Positions 1-8,168 of a stretch of 40,746 nucleotides of DNA are shown piece by piece. Below the pieces are notes generated by a model. It saw only the letters and a program-made list of their open reading frames with translations. It ran no database searches and had not been told where the DNA came from. The stretch is from Paraburkholderia phenoliruptrix (GTDB taxonomy: Bacteria; Pseudomonadota; Gammaproteobacteria; Burkholderiales; Burkholderiaceae): assembly GCF_902859825.1 (NCBI RefSeq), contig NZ_CADIKB010000047.1, positions 1-40,746 of the forward strand, read 5' to 3'. The translations under genes and the position numbers were made by a program. Positions within the stretch are counted from its first letter, which is position 1, and every line of letters begins with the position of its first letter.

Positions 1-115
1 GGTTCTCCTTGGTTCCCTGTTCGGGAGGTTGGTCCTGGAAACCCGATTCTCTCGGATTCCACTGGCGAACCGCCGCCTTCAACCTTCAACTACGCCTGGG
101 ACATTGCCCGGATTC
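1..115. other. Foreign or rearranged sequence abutting truncated narG
   Basis: On the minus strand the NarG reading frame matches the family up to the conserved block ending in PTWSGIES, then diverges at once and stops at 86. None of the three minus-strand frames of 1-115 continues the conserved NarG C-terminus. The stretch has several short self-complementary segments, for example CCGA/TCGG near 43-55 and GGCG/CGCC near 64-73. No inverted repeat or recognisable gene could be assigned. It could be the edge of a mobile element or a deletion junction, and the window is too short on this side to say which. Confidence 0.4.
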
Positions 116-3100
116 GATCCCGCTCCATGTCGGCGACGAGATGATCTTGCGCGGCTGCGCTTGTATATCCCGGAACCGGATTTTTTCATCCTCGCGAGCG
201 CGGGCGAGATGCGTGTGATCCGTGCCCGTGAGCGCCGACAGCGCCTGCCATGCTTTGGTCGCGACGGCACCGTTGGTTTCCGGCGCGAGCGACAGGATCA
301 CTTCGGCCGCATTGACCGCCGAAAGAATCTGCGGTCGCCCATGCGAAACGCCCGCGTCGGTGACCGGATAATTCAGTGCCCGAAGCTGTTCGATCTCCTC
401 GCCGGTTTGCCACGTAATGCCTTTGCCGCCGTTGCCGAGCGAGTCGAGCAGCGGTCCGAGCGAGGTGAACTTGCGATACGTATTCGGATAATCCCGTTCG
501 ACGACCGCAATGCTTCCCATCGTTTCTCCCGGAACCGGATCGCATTCATCGTGACCCCAGTCCGCAATGCCGTCGCCTTGCGCAACTTCGCCAGCGCTGT
601 CATGCTGAAGCGGCGACATCACGACGTCGCGTTCCACGCCCAGATGGCCTTCGGCCAGTTCAGAGAACTTTTGCGCGATGCCTTTATAGATTTCCCAGTC
701 GCTTCTGGATTGCCACGCTGGGTCGACGGCCGCCGACAGCGGGTGGATGAAGGGGTGCATGTCGGACGTGTTCATATCGTCCTTCTCGTACCAGGTGGCG
801 GTCGGCAGCACGATGTCCGAATACAGGCAGGTGGTGGACATTCTGAAGTCGAGCGTGACGACGAGATCGAGCTTGCCCTCAGGCGCTTTCTCGTGCCACT
901 TCACCTCTTTGGGCAGGATGCCGGCGCTTGCACCCAGATCTTTCCCCTGCACGCCATGCTCGGCGCCGAGCAGATGTTTGAGGAAGTACTCATGTCCCTT
1001 ACCCGACGAACCGAGCAGGTTCGAGCGCCAGACAAACAGGTTTCTCGGAAAATTTTCCGCTGCGTCGGGATCGACGCACGACATTTCAAGCGAGCCATCC
1101 TTCAGACCCTTCGCGACATAAGCGGCGGCGTCGGAGCCGACTGATGCCCGGCCGAGTTCGAGCGGATTGGTCCTGAACTGCGGCGCGGACGGCAACCAGC
1201 CCATCCGTTCGGCACGGACGTTATAGTCGATCGGGCTATCGGCGAATCCGCTGCCATCGACGAGCGGCGATAGCAGTTCGGTGACTTTCATCGTTTCATA
1301 GCGCCATTGATCGGTATGCGCATAGAAAAACGACGTGCCATTCATGACGCGCGCCGGCCTGTACCAATCGGTCGCGAATGCCAGCGGCAGCCAGCCGGTT
1401 TGCGGCCGGAGCTTTTCCTGGCCGACATAGTGAGACCAGCCTCCGCCTGATTTACCGACGCAGCCGCACATGACGAGCAGATTGATGATCGAGCGATAGC
1501 TCATGTCCATATTGAACCAGTGGTTCAAGCCGGCACCGACGATCACCATCGACTTGCCCTCGGTCTTCTGGGCGTTATCGGCGAATTCGCGTGCAACAGC
1601 GATGACTTCATGCCGTTTGACGCCGGTAATCTTCTCCTGCCACGCGGGCGTGTATGGTACATCGTCGTCGAAATCGGCCGCGACGTTCGGGCCGCCGAGT
1701 CCCTGATCCACGCCATAGTTGGCAACGAACAGATCGTAGACCGTGGCAACCAGAATTTCACCGGCGCGGGTGGCGATCTTGCGTACGCCGATGCGCCGCG
1801 GCAATACGCTGGCATGACCGGTATGCGTGAAGTGAGTATGTTCGACGTTGCCGAAATAGGGGAAGGCGACGTCGATCGTCTCGTCGTGCTTCTCCACGAA
1901 CGACATGACCGGTCTGATCGGATTGCCGTGGACATCCTCTTCTTTCAGATTCCATTTGCCGGCGTCGCCGCCTTCCTTCTGTCCCCAGCGAAAGCCGATC
2001 GACCCGACTGGCGTAACAAGCTTGCCGCTCAATTCATCGACCGCAACAGTTTTCCAGGCGGCGTTGTTCTCCTGGCTGGATGCATCATCGAGCTCGTCTG
2101 CTCTCAATAGTCGTTCGGGCACATAGTGCTCGCCCTGTTTGACGATGCGCACGAGCAGCGGCATGTCGGTATAGCGCCGGCAGTAGTCGGAGAAATACGC
2201 GCTCCTGCCGGCGACGTGAAACTCTTTCAGCACGACGTGACCCATCGCGAGACCGAGCGCTGCGTCCGTGCCCTGTTTGGGGTGCAGCCAGATGTCGCCA
2301 AACTTCGCGCCCTCGGCATAATCGGGGAAGATCGATACGACCTTGGCGCCGCGATAGCGTACCTCGGTCATGAAGTGAGCGTCGGGGGTGCGCGTTTGCG
2401 GCACGTTAGACCCCCACAACATAATGAAAGTGGAGTTGTACCAGTCGGCCGATTCGGGAACGTCGGTCTGTTCGCCCCACGTCTGCGGCGACGCGGGCGG
2501 CAGGTCGCAGTACCAGTCGTAGAAGCTCAGACTGACGCCGCCGATCAATGACAGGTAGCGACTGCCTGCCGCGTAGGACACCATCGACATTGCGGGTATT
2601 GGTGAAAACCCGATAATCCTGTCCGGGCCGTGTCGTTTGATGGTGTGGATGTTTGCCGCCGCAATCATCTCGTTCACTTCATCCCAGCTTGAGCGAACGA
2701 AGCCACCCAGTCCGCGGCGATGCATATACGAGGCGCGGGCTTCCTGATCATCCACGATCGCGCTCCACGCTTCCACCGGCGCGAGCGTCAGGCGCTTGGC
2801 GCGCCACTGCCTGAGCAGTGCACTGCGAATCAGCGGATATTTAAGGCGATTTGCGCTGTAGAGATACCACGAATAGGACGCACCGCGGGCACAGCCACGC
2901 GGCTCGTGATTCGGCATATCCGGACGGGTGCGGGGATAATCGGTCTGCTGGGTTTCCCAAGTGACGATGCCGCTTTTGACATAAATCTTCCACGAACACG
3001 AACCTGTGCAGTTGACGCCGTGGGTCGAGCGCGCGATCTTGTCATGCTGCCACCGTTGCCGGTAGGCGTCCTCCCATCCACGGTCTTCATGGGTTGTCAT

Positions 3101-3169
3101 CCCATGGCCTTCGGAGAAGGTTGGCCTCGATGTGGAGAAGTACTTCAGGCGATCGATAAAGTGGCTCAT
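86..3169 (-). CDS. narG: Respiratory nitrate reductase alpha subunit, 3'-truncated
   Basis: This is the molybdenum (bis-MGD) catalytic subunit of membrane-bound nitrate reductase, which reduces nitrate to nitrite on the cytoplasmic face of the membrane using quinol electrons passed through NarI and NarH. The start MSHFIDRLKYF matches the family start, with GGAG about 9 bases upstream. The FS0 cluster ligands are visible as His50, Cys54, Cys58 and Cys93 (THGVNCTGSCSW and RGCARG). Other conserved NarG blocks include SFYDWYCDLPPASPQTWGEQ, GSNVPQTRTPDAHF and FIHPLSAAVDPAW. The ORF has 1027 residues against about 1250 for the family. It ends just after PTWSGIES followed by eight unrelated residues, so roughly the last 220 residues are lost. 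narH, narJ and narI would lie further left and are not in the window. The protein is probably non-functional unless the break is an assembly artefact. Confidence 0.93.
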   Translation of the reverse strand: MSHFIDRLKYFSTSRPTFSEGHGMTTHEDRGWEDAYRQRWQHDKIARSTHGVNCTGSCSWKIYVKSGIVTWETQQTDYPRTRPDMPNHEPRGCARGASYSWYLYSANRLKYPLIRSALLRQWRAKRLTLAPVEAWSAIVDDQEARASYMHRRGLGGFVRSSWDEVNEMIAAANIHTIKRHGPDRIIGFSPIPAMSMVSYAAGSRYLSLIGGVSLSFYDWYCDLPPASPQTWGEQTDVPESADWYNSTFIMLWGSNVPQTRTPDAHFMTEVRYRGAKVVSIFPDYAEGAKFGDIWLHPKQGTDAALGLAMGHVVLKEFHVAGRSAYFSDYCRRYTDMPLLVRIVKQGEHYVPERLLRADELDDASSQENNAAWKTVAVDELSGKLVTPVGSIGFRWGQKEGGDAGKWNLKEEDVHGNPIRPVMSFVEKHDETIDVAFPYFGNVEHTHFTHTGHASVLPRRIGVRKIATRAGEILVATVYDLFVANYGVDQGLGGPNVAADFDDDVPYTPAWQEKITGVKRHEVIAVAREFADNAQKTEGKSMVIVGAGLNHWFNMDMSYRSIINLLVMCGCVGKSGGGWSHYVGQEKLRPQTGWLPLAFATDWYRPARVMNGTSFFYAHTDQWRYETMKVTELLSPLVDGSGFADSPIDYNVRAERMGWLPSAPQFRTNPLELGRASVGSDAAAYVAKGLKDGSLEMSCVDPDAAENFPRNLFVWRSNLLGSSGKGHEYFLKHLLGAEHGVQGKDLGASAGILPKEVKWHEKAPEGKLDLVVTLDFRMSTTCLYSDIVLPTATWYEKDDMNTSDMHPFIHPLSAAVDPAWQSRSDWEIYKGIAQKFSELAEGHLGVERDVVMSPLQHDSAGEVAQGDGIADWGHDECDPVPGETMGSIAVVERDYPNTYRKFTSLGPLLDSLGNGGKGITWQTGEEIEQLRALNYPVTDAGVSHGRPQILSAVNAAEVILSLAPETNGAVATKAWQALSALTGTDHTHLARAREDEKIRFRDIQAQPRKIISSPTWSGIESGQCPRRS

Positions 3170-3417
3170 CTGATCGACTCCATGGCGCTCGATGCTCGAA
3201 GTCTACGCGGGTTGTCCAGAATTGTGGGCACTCTGATTGTTTTCATGACACTCGCCGATAGATTGAAATCTGGAAAGCCTACGTCTGGATTCTTGTGGTC
3301 TCTGGAACGGGGACAATTTCTCTCGACCACGCCCGGCACTCTCTTCATGCACATTGCATAACAACAATCCTCGGAATTCGCCACGCACCTAATTTGACTC
3401 AGCACGGTGATAACCTG

Positions 3418-4620
3418 TCAGCCTGCTTTGCCATCGATACGGGACGCCGTCAGGAAGGGCACATATTTGACCAGGTAGGTGATCAACGTGACAGACCAGC
3501 ATATGCCGGCTATGTCGATCCAGACGGCTGTGGCGCCGCTGGCGAACCAGGGGCCGAAAACCCGCACGATTGCCGCGGCGATCATCAGCCAGTAACTCGC
3601 TATCTCGGCTCGTCCCGCAACGAGCGGGCGCCCGGTGTGTCCAAGCGCGGTGCGGGTAATCATCGCGATAATGGCGCACCCTATCGCTCCGATCGTCAGG
3701 GCATGAATCGCAAGCGAATGCGGGACGGCGCCTGCGGCCGCCAGGGCAAGCAACGCAAAACCGATCGGAATCCACGCATAGGCGACATGCAGGATCCAGA
3801 GAATCGGCCGAGGCCCCACTCGCCACGAATGCCATCCGGCAATTCTGATTCCATGGACAGTCGCTGCGGCGCAGGCGCATGCCACGATGAACCACGGCGC
3901 GGCATTTGTTGCATCCGCAACAAATGCCAATATGACGGTCGGCACTGCGAGTTTCTCGATCACCTTCCAGCGCGTCATCCGGAATCCGGGAATGGCGTTC
4001 GTGGTAAACATCGGTACCACGCGGCCCGAAATGACAGTGACGAACATCACCACGAGTCCGATTGCTGCGTAAGACGCCCGTATTGCAAGGTCGGGACGTT
4101 CCTGCCACGCCCACCAATGAAAACAGACGTTCAGCAAACCAAAGAGTCCTAGTGCCACGGGCAGAAAAATGTTGTGACGGTTGCGTGCCGTGATCAGCAC
4201 CCGTAACAGCACAATCGCGACAACCGGAAGGAAGGCGCAATCGACGATGGCTGCGATGGGTTCCGGGCCTGTCCAGACCAGCACGCGTCCCGCTACCCAC
4301 AGAAGCCACAGTCCCGCGAGCGCTACGCCTCGTGGCGTTTCGAGGGTTGTCCAGGCACGCACGGCAGTAAGCAGAAATCCCACCACGATCGCGGCGATGA
4401 AGCCGAAGATCATTTCGTGAGCGTGCCAGAGCACACCATTCATGGCAGGCGAAGAGCCTGCGATCGGGTAGCCACGCAACGCGATCAGCCAGAGCGCTAC
4501 TGCAATAAAGCCAAAAAGTGCACCGCTGAGATAGAACGGTCGGAAGCCCAGGCGCAGAACGGAAAGACCCAAATCGGCTGTTGGTCGCGGTTCCGTGACA
4601 GGTTCTGTAATCCTCAACAT
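3418..4620 (-). CDS. nnrS: NnrS family membrane protein
   Basis: NnrS is a haem- and copper-containing multi-pass inner-membrane protein linked to nitric oxide stress and denitrification. The family match is seen in the N-terminus (LRLGFRPFYLSGALFG), the WHAHEMIFGF motif and the block GRVVPMFTTNAIPG, with about 12 hydrophobic segments over 400 residues. The chosen start MLRITEPVTE has GGGAG three bases upstream. A longer ORF reaches 4770, but its extra 50 residues are not NnrS-like and would overlap the FNR box. The gene lies upstream of narG on the same strand, 248 bp away. The FNR-type box at 4757-4770 suggests oxygen-controlled expression. NnrS beside narG fits NO protection during nitrate respiration. 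Confidence 0.9.
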   Translation of the reverse strand: MLRITEPVTEPRPTADLGLSVLRLGFRPFYLSGALFGFIAVALWLIALRGYPIAGSSPAMNGVLWHAHEMIFGFIAAIVVGFLLTAVRAWTTLETPRGVALAGLWLLWVAGRVLVWTGPEPIAAIVDCAFLPVVAIVLLRVLITARNRHNIFLPVALGLFGLLNVCFHWWAWQERPDLAIRASYAAIGLVVMFVTVISGRVVPMFTTNAIPGFRMTRWKVIEKLAVPTVILAFVADATNAAPWFIVACACAAATVHGIRIAGWHSWRVGPRPILWILHVAYAWIPIGFALLALAAAGAVPHSLAIHALTIGAIGCAIIAMITRTALGHTGRPLVAGRAEIASYWLMIAAAIVRVFGPWFASGATAVWIDIAGICWSVTLITYLVKYVPFLTASRIDGKAG

Positions 4621-5035
4621 GGTCTCCCAAATATGCGCCCCTGAGGAATCGCAACATGCCTTCGCGAGTGGCAGACAGCGTCGAGGTTGAATCGTGCACG
4701 CTGCGCCATCCTCCCGTCCCATCGTAGTATGAAAAGCCATTAATGGCATGGTCGGATTGATGCAGATCAATGACTCAGCTAACGCGCCTGCTCAATCTGG
4801 ATTGCAACGAAATTCACCTGAAATCCAGGTGTATTCCCCAATAGATCACGTTATGATGTACAGCATATCGCAACAGATCATTGGAAGTCCGCGAGTGCCA
4901 GAGACGCTTCCCTGGCATTCGCATTCGTCGGGTACGGGTGTTCTCTGCCGGAAGGCTGGGAACCATGGTGCTGACTGCTACGGGGCAGAACGGCAGTCAC
5001 GCAGCGTCTGAATTCACCGATTGACGGAGCAGGAC
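4621..5035. other. Divergent intergenic control region
   Basis: This 415-bp region separates nnrS (minus strand) from the small HMA-fold gene (plus strand). Short ORFs cross it but have no family features. Its clear content is the perfect FNR/Anr palindrome at 4757-4770, with moderately AT-rich sequence around 4790-4890. Confidence 0.5.
4757..4770. promoter_or_regulatory. FNR/Anr-type binding site
   Basis: The sequence TTGATGCAGATCAA is a perfect match to the FNR/CRP-family consensus TTGAT-N4-ATCAA. It lies 137 bp upstream of the nnrS start and about 265 bp upstream of the plus-strand HMA-fold gene. The context of nitrate reductase, NnrS and hemerythrin makes an oxygen-sensing FNR/Anr or NO-sensing Dnr/Nnr protein the likely ligand. 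Which of the two divergent promoters it serves cannot be decided from sequence alone. Confidence 0.75.
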
Positions 5036-5236
5036 ATGATGTTCAGAGTCGGGCAGATGAAGGGGGACAACGATGCGGCTGTCCTTACCCGGGCCATGCG
5101 CACAGTCGAACCAGATGCAAAGGTCGACGTTGATGTCGATGCGAGGACCGTAAAAGTTGACTCATGGCTGTTTGCCGAAGAGTTTCTGGTTGCGTTCGCT
5201 GACGCCGGATACGACGTCAAGTTAGTCGAACGCTAA
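5036..5236 (+). CDS. HMA-fold (heavy-metal-associated-like) small protein lacking CxxC
   Basis: The protein has 66 residues with the beta-alpha-beta-beta-alpha-beta pattern of CopZ/HMA domains. It starts MMFRVGQM, has a helix with VLTRAMRTVEPDAKV, then the strand pair VDVDVDARTVKVDS, and ends in a helix plus AGYDVKLVER. Normal HMA proteins carry GMTCxxC in the first loop, but here that loop reads QMKGDND and there is no cysteine in the whole protein. Soft-metal binding by the usual Cys pair is therefore excluded. GGAG sits 6 bases before the ATG at 5036. A TTG at 5021 is less likely because it precedes the ribosome binding site. The gene is transcribed away from nnrS and towards sdhB. Its role is unknown. 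Confidence 0.65.
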   Translation: MMFRVGQMKGDNDAAVLTRAMRTVEPDAKVDVDVDARTVKVDSWLFAEEFLVAFADAGYDVKLVER

Positions 5237-5605
5237 TGGTGCGTCGCGGCCAGTCACTCGTGGTCGGGTTCCGCGATCCGGTGACGGTTCGTTAACGTAT
5301 CGGATAGCGCACGGCAGCTACCTTCATCTGGCTATCGGTCAAACGGGAGCCGGCAGCAAGGCGGACCATTTCGATCACAGCACGGAGCTCTTCGATATCG
5401 CGCCTTTTTCCGGCGGTAGCCGACACACAGTGTGGGCTGACGATGGCAGCAACTGGATTACGATGCATGCAATGACTTCTGCGAGGTGTTCGCTCGATGT
5501 CTGATAGCCGTCTAAGCATGCTATGGCGAGTAACAGATCGACGCAACAGCAACGTCGGCCAACCGTCCGGTGCTGCGCAGCCTGCCACCTGATTGGAGAG
5601 ACGTT
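5237..5605. other. Intergenic stretch without an intact gene
   Basis: This 369-bp stretch lies between the HMA-fold gene and sdhB. The minus strand may hold a remnant of a c-type cytochrome (listed separately). Apart from the sdhB ribosome binding site at 5595-5600, no other motif was identified. Confidence 0.4.
5292..5460 (-). pseudogene. Possible cytochrome c C-terminal remnant
   Basis: The minus-strand frame ends GKRRDIEELRAVIEMV followed by SRLTDSQMKVAAVRY. The order of a basic helix, 'xxxMVRxGAxLTDxQxxxVxxY' and a stop resembles the C-terminal half of small c-type cytochromes. There is no haem-binding CxxCH: the nearest Cys-containing text is SPHCVSAT. If the resemblance is real, this is a decayed cytochrome typical of a respiratory island. 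It could equally be chance. Confidence 0.22.
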
Positions 5606-6313
5606 GTGAGTGATACAAGAACATTCGAGATCTACCGATACGATCCAGATACGGATGCCACGCCTCATGCGCAGGTCTTTAAGATAGAGGTGACGGTGAA
5701 TGACCGGATGCTACTGGATGTACTAATTCGCCTGAAAGCGCAGGACGAGACGCTCAGCTTCCGGCGTTCCTGTCGTGAGGGAGTATGCGGCTCTGACGCT
5801 ATGAACATCAATGGCAAGAACGGACTCGCCTGCACGACCAATCTCAACAATCTGCCCAGCCACACGGTGTTGCGACCGTTACCCGGCTTACCAGTCGTAC
5901 GCGATCTGATCGTCGATATGACCGCATTTTTCAAGCAGTACCATTCGATCATGCCGTACCTGATCAACGATACCCCGCCCCCCGAGCGAGAGCGGCTCCA
6001 GTCGCCGGAGGAACGTGATCAACTCGACGGTCTCTATGAATGTATCCTGTGCGCATGTTGCTCGAGCGCGTGCCCTTCGTACTGGTGGAACCCGGATAAA
6101 TACGTCGGTCCGGCAGGGTTGCTACAGGCTTATCGCTTTCTGGTCGATTCCCGCGACGAAGGAACTGCCGCACGGCTGGATAATCTCGATGACCCCTACC
6201 GTCTGTTCCGATGTCGCACGATCCTGAACTGCACGGATGTTTGCCCCAAAGGACTGAATCCGGCAAAAGCAATCGGGGAGATCCGCACCATGCTTGCGCG
6301 CAGAATTATCTGA
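5606..6313 (+). CDS. sdhB: Succinate dehydrogenase/fumarate reductase iron-sulfur subunit, orphan copy
   Basis: This is an iron-sulfur subunit of the SdhB/FrdB family, which carries electrons from the flavoprotein to quinone. All three cluster motifs are present in 235 residues. The [2Fe-2S] ligands are Cys56, Cys61, Asp64 and Cys76 (SCREGVCGSD ... LAC). The [4Fe-4S] motif is CILCACC at 146-152, with Cys213 in DVCPKG. The [3Fe-4S] ligands are Cys156, Cys203 and Cys209. The start is GTG at 5606 with GGAGAG five bases upstream; a longer ATG start at 5570 would precede that site. No SdhA, SdhC or SdhD gene is adjacent, so this is an orphan, probably a second copy co-located with anaerobic respiration genes. 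The next small gene follows by 32 bp and may be co-transcribed. Confidence 0.92.
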   Translation: MSDTRTFEIYRYDPDTDATPHAQVFKIEVTVNDRMLLDVLIRLKAQDETLSFRRSCREGVCGSDAMNINGKNGLACTTNLNNLPSHTVLRPLPGLPVVRDLIVDMTAFFKQYHSIMPYLINDTPPPERERLQSPEERDQLDGLYECILCACCSSACPSYWWNPDKYVGPAGLLQAYRFLVDSRDEGTAARLDNLDDPYRLFRCRTILNCTDVCPKGLNPAKAIGEIRTMLARRII

Positions 6314-6345
6314 TTGATGCATTGTGATCGTACAGGAAGGCTGGG

Positions 6346-6582
6346 GTGGCAATTCAACGTGAATCACGAGGTGAGCCAATTGAAGATCGTTCACGTATCG
6401 AGTTTCTCATCGCGCGTGACGGATTGCCGGCAACCGTCGAATGGGTTCACACCACGATGAGAATCTATCGGAAAGCAGTGTTTTCAAATCGACATTTCGC
6501 GCATTCCGAACCCTATCGATCTCGTTTTATTGTCGCGTATCTTGAGTTCAAGCAGTGGTTGCGATCAGCCTCCATACTCTGA
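6346..6582 (+). CDS. Small conserved-looking protein downstream of sdhB
   Basis: The protein has 78 residues, starts with GTG and has AGGAAGG five bases upstream. It is soluble, largely helical and rich in Arg and aromatic residues (RIEFLIARDGLPATVEWV, RIYRKAVF, YRSRFIVAYLEFKQWL). No catalytic or metal-binding motif is evident and I do not recognise a named family. Its strong ribosome binding site and the 32-bp gap to sdhB suggest one transcript. Confidence 0.6.
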   Translation: MAIQRESRGEPIEDRSRIEFLIARDGLPATVEWVHTTMRIYRKAVFSNRHFAHSEPYRSRFIVAYLEFKQWLRSASIL

Positions 6583-6676
6583 CGAGCGCATTGACAGGAA
6601 CCTTAATGGTGTCGAAGTGCGATCCACAGCGAACACGTTTCGGCGTACCGAGCCAGGCACTGTCGATGGGACTCAT
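6548..6676 (-). pseudogene. Possible remnant of a WS/DGAT acyltransferase N-terminus
   Basis: On the minus strand an ATG at 6676, preceded by AGGAAGG about 12 bases upstream, begins MSPIDSAWLGTPK. This resembles the start of wax ester synthase/diacylglycerol acyltransferases (typically M-S-x-x-D-x-A-W-L). The frame then loses similarity and stops after 42 residues, and the expected HHxxxDG motif is absent. If real, it is a frameshifted or truncated leftover. It overlaps the 3' end of the plus-strand small gene, which further suggests decay. Confidence 0.22.
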
Positions 6677-7373
6677 CTTACCAGGCACCTTCCTTGAGAA
6701 GTTTGCGCTGGCGCCTTGTGCAAGGTTGGCTATCCTCAGGCGGACGCAATCAATTGCGCCAACGACGGACAGATCTTTTGCTTTGGATCAGCGTGCACGA
6801 GCCAGAGAGTCAGGAACATCCTGCGGTGGGACAAGGAATCGTTGACGATCAACAAATCGTATAATGATTGAATCCGGTTCAGAGACCATCCGACGGTTGC
6901 GACCGCGTGGGTACCCGAATGTCCGAAACGGGCGGAGGTGCGATAGTTCGAAGCTACGCCGCCAACTGGTCCTTGTTGGCCGAACACTGCCCGATGCAAA
7001 TCGCGGCGGAATGTAGCGCCGCAGGACAGACAGGTTGCGTCAGGCAGAAGACAACCCCTTCCGGCCATATGCGACTGCGGCGGAACGACGCGCTGCCATG
7101 GGACAGTTGCCTTCGGTACTGTCGTGTCGGCTGCCTTGTACGCGGCCGAAGTGCATGTAGCACGCGAGTCACGCTCCAGTCGTGTGGTCCTGCAGGAGCT
7201 CCGCGCACTGATGCCGCAGTGGATTGACCTGTGTCAGTCCTTCTCAGGTTGCAACCAGTAGTATTTCAATTGCACTGATCGCGCTGGGCGTTGTCGACCT
7301 CGCCACGAGGAATGCATTTGCGCTTTCGTCCAGACGGTCTATCGTGTACTTGATCGATTCAATGGAGCACGCC
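6583..7373. other. Gene-poor stretch with no intact gene
   Basis: This 790-bp region lies between the small sdhB-linked gene and the hemerythrin-like gene. Several open frames of 80-120 codons occur on both strands (6736-7068 minus, 6868-7227 plus). They lack family motifs, good ribosome binding sites and normal composition, being rich in Cys and Arg. Apart from the possible acyltransferase remnant, nothing supported was seen. It probably represents decayed genes. Confidence 0.4.
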
Positions 7374-7958
7374 ATGGCCGACCCACTTGCCGTATGGCAC
7401 ACCGAGCACATTAATTTCGCCCGGCTACTCGACATTCTGGAAGAACAGGTAGCTGAACTCTACCGGGGCGAAAGCCCGAATTACGCTCTCATGGGAGATA
7501 TCCTTTACTACATGCGGAATTTTTCCGATCGTGTTCACCATCCGCGAGAGGATGTTGCGTACGCGCGGCTTGCTGAACGGGATCCCGGGACTCAAATCGT
7601 GGTGAACCGCCTTCTGCAGGAGCATCGCGTGATTGCCACGGCCGGCGATGAACTCCTGATTCGCATCGATGAAGCCGCGGGAGATGTTGTAATCCCGCGC
7701 GCCGCTCTGGAGGCGGCCACGGCCACGTATCTTATATACTATCGTCACCACCTTTCCACTGAGGAGCGAGACGTGATGCCTCGCGCTGCGCGGGTGCTGA
7801 CAGAACAGGACTGGGCTGCAGTCGATGCGGCCGTATCGGCTAGCCCCGATCCGCTTTTCGGAGACAATGTACTGGAGCGCTTCGAAGCGCTTCGCAGGCA
7901 GATCGCTCTGGACGCGCAGGTGTCAAATGAATTGGGCCAACCACCGGACACTCATTGA
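7374..7958 (+). CDS. Hemerythrin-like domain protein
   Basis: The protein has 194 residues with the HHE cation-binding pattern of hemerythrin-like proteins, which bind a di-iron centre and sense or handle O2, NO or iron. Candidate iron ligands are His9/His12 (WHTEHINF), His56-His57 and Glu59 (VHHPRED), His84 (LLQEHR), and His125-His126 with Glu130 (YRHHLSTEE). The chosen start MADPLAVWH has GGAG six bases upstream. An ATG 12 bases earlier and a longer upstream ORF lack a ribosome binding site. Its place next to narG, nnrS and sdhB suggests a role in NO or oxygen stress in the same island. It is the last island gene before the Tn3-family unit. Confidence 0.85.
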   Translation: MADPLAVWHTEHINFARLLDILEEQVAELYRGESPNYALMGDILYYMRNFSDRVHHPREDVAYARLAERDPGTQIVVNRLLQEHRVIATAGDELLIRIDEAAGDVVIPRAALEAATATYLIYYRHHLSTEERDVMPRAARVLTEQDWAAVDAAVSASPDPLFGDNVLERFEALRRQIALDAQVSNELGQPPDTH

Positions 7959-8168
7959 TTGACGCCGGCTACAGGGTGCTGTTCACGCGCATCAGCGATG
8001 CAAGAGCATCGGGTCCACATGTCCGTGGAATAATGTTCTGGCGCAGGCCGTCGACTTACTTGGAAGAGAGTACCAAGTCCGCTGTCAGCGGCGTAACCGA
8101 CGCTTGAATGTCCGCAAGTGGGTTGGGTGGACGACCGGAGCGCCGCGATGTGCCCGTCGGCGAGCAAC

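Noticed and set aside
29..1144. Plus-strand 371-codon open frame inside narG
   Set aside because: It is antisense to a clear NarG coding region and has no family features; such frames are common in high-GC DNA.
6868..7227. Plus-strand 119-codon open frame before the hemerythrin gene
   Set aside because: Its Cys- and Arg-rich composition, lack of a ribosome binding site and absence of any motif make coding unlikely.
7350..7362. FNR-like sequence TTGATCGATTCAA before the hemerythrin gene
   Set aside because: The spacer is one base short of the consensus, and the site overlaps the start region, too close to the start codon for an activator site.
8058..8078. ACTTGG/CCAAGT inverted repeat as a resolution site
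   Set aside because: The arms are only 6 bp and no resolvase gene is present, so a res site cannot be supported.
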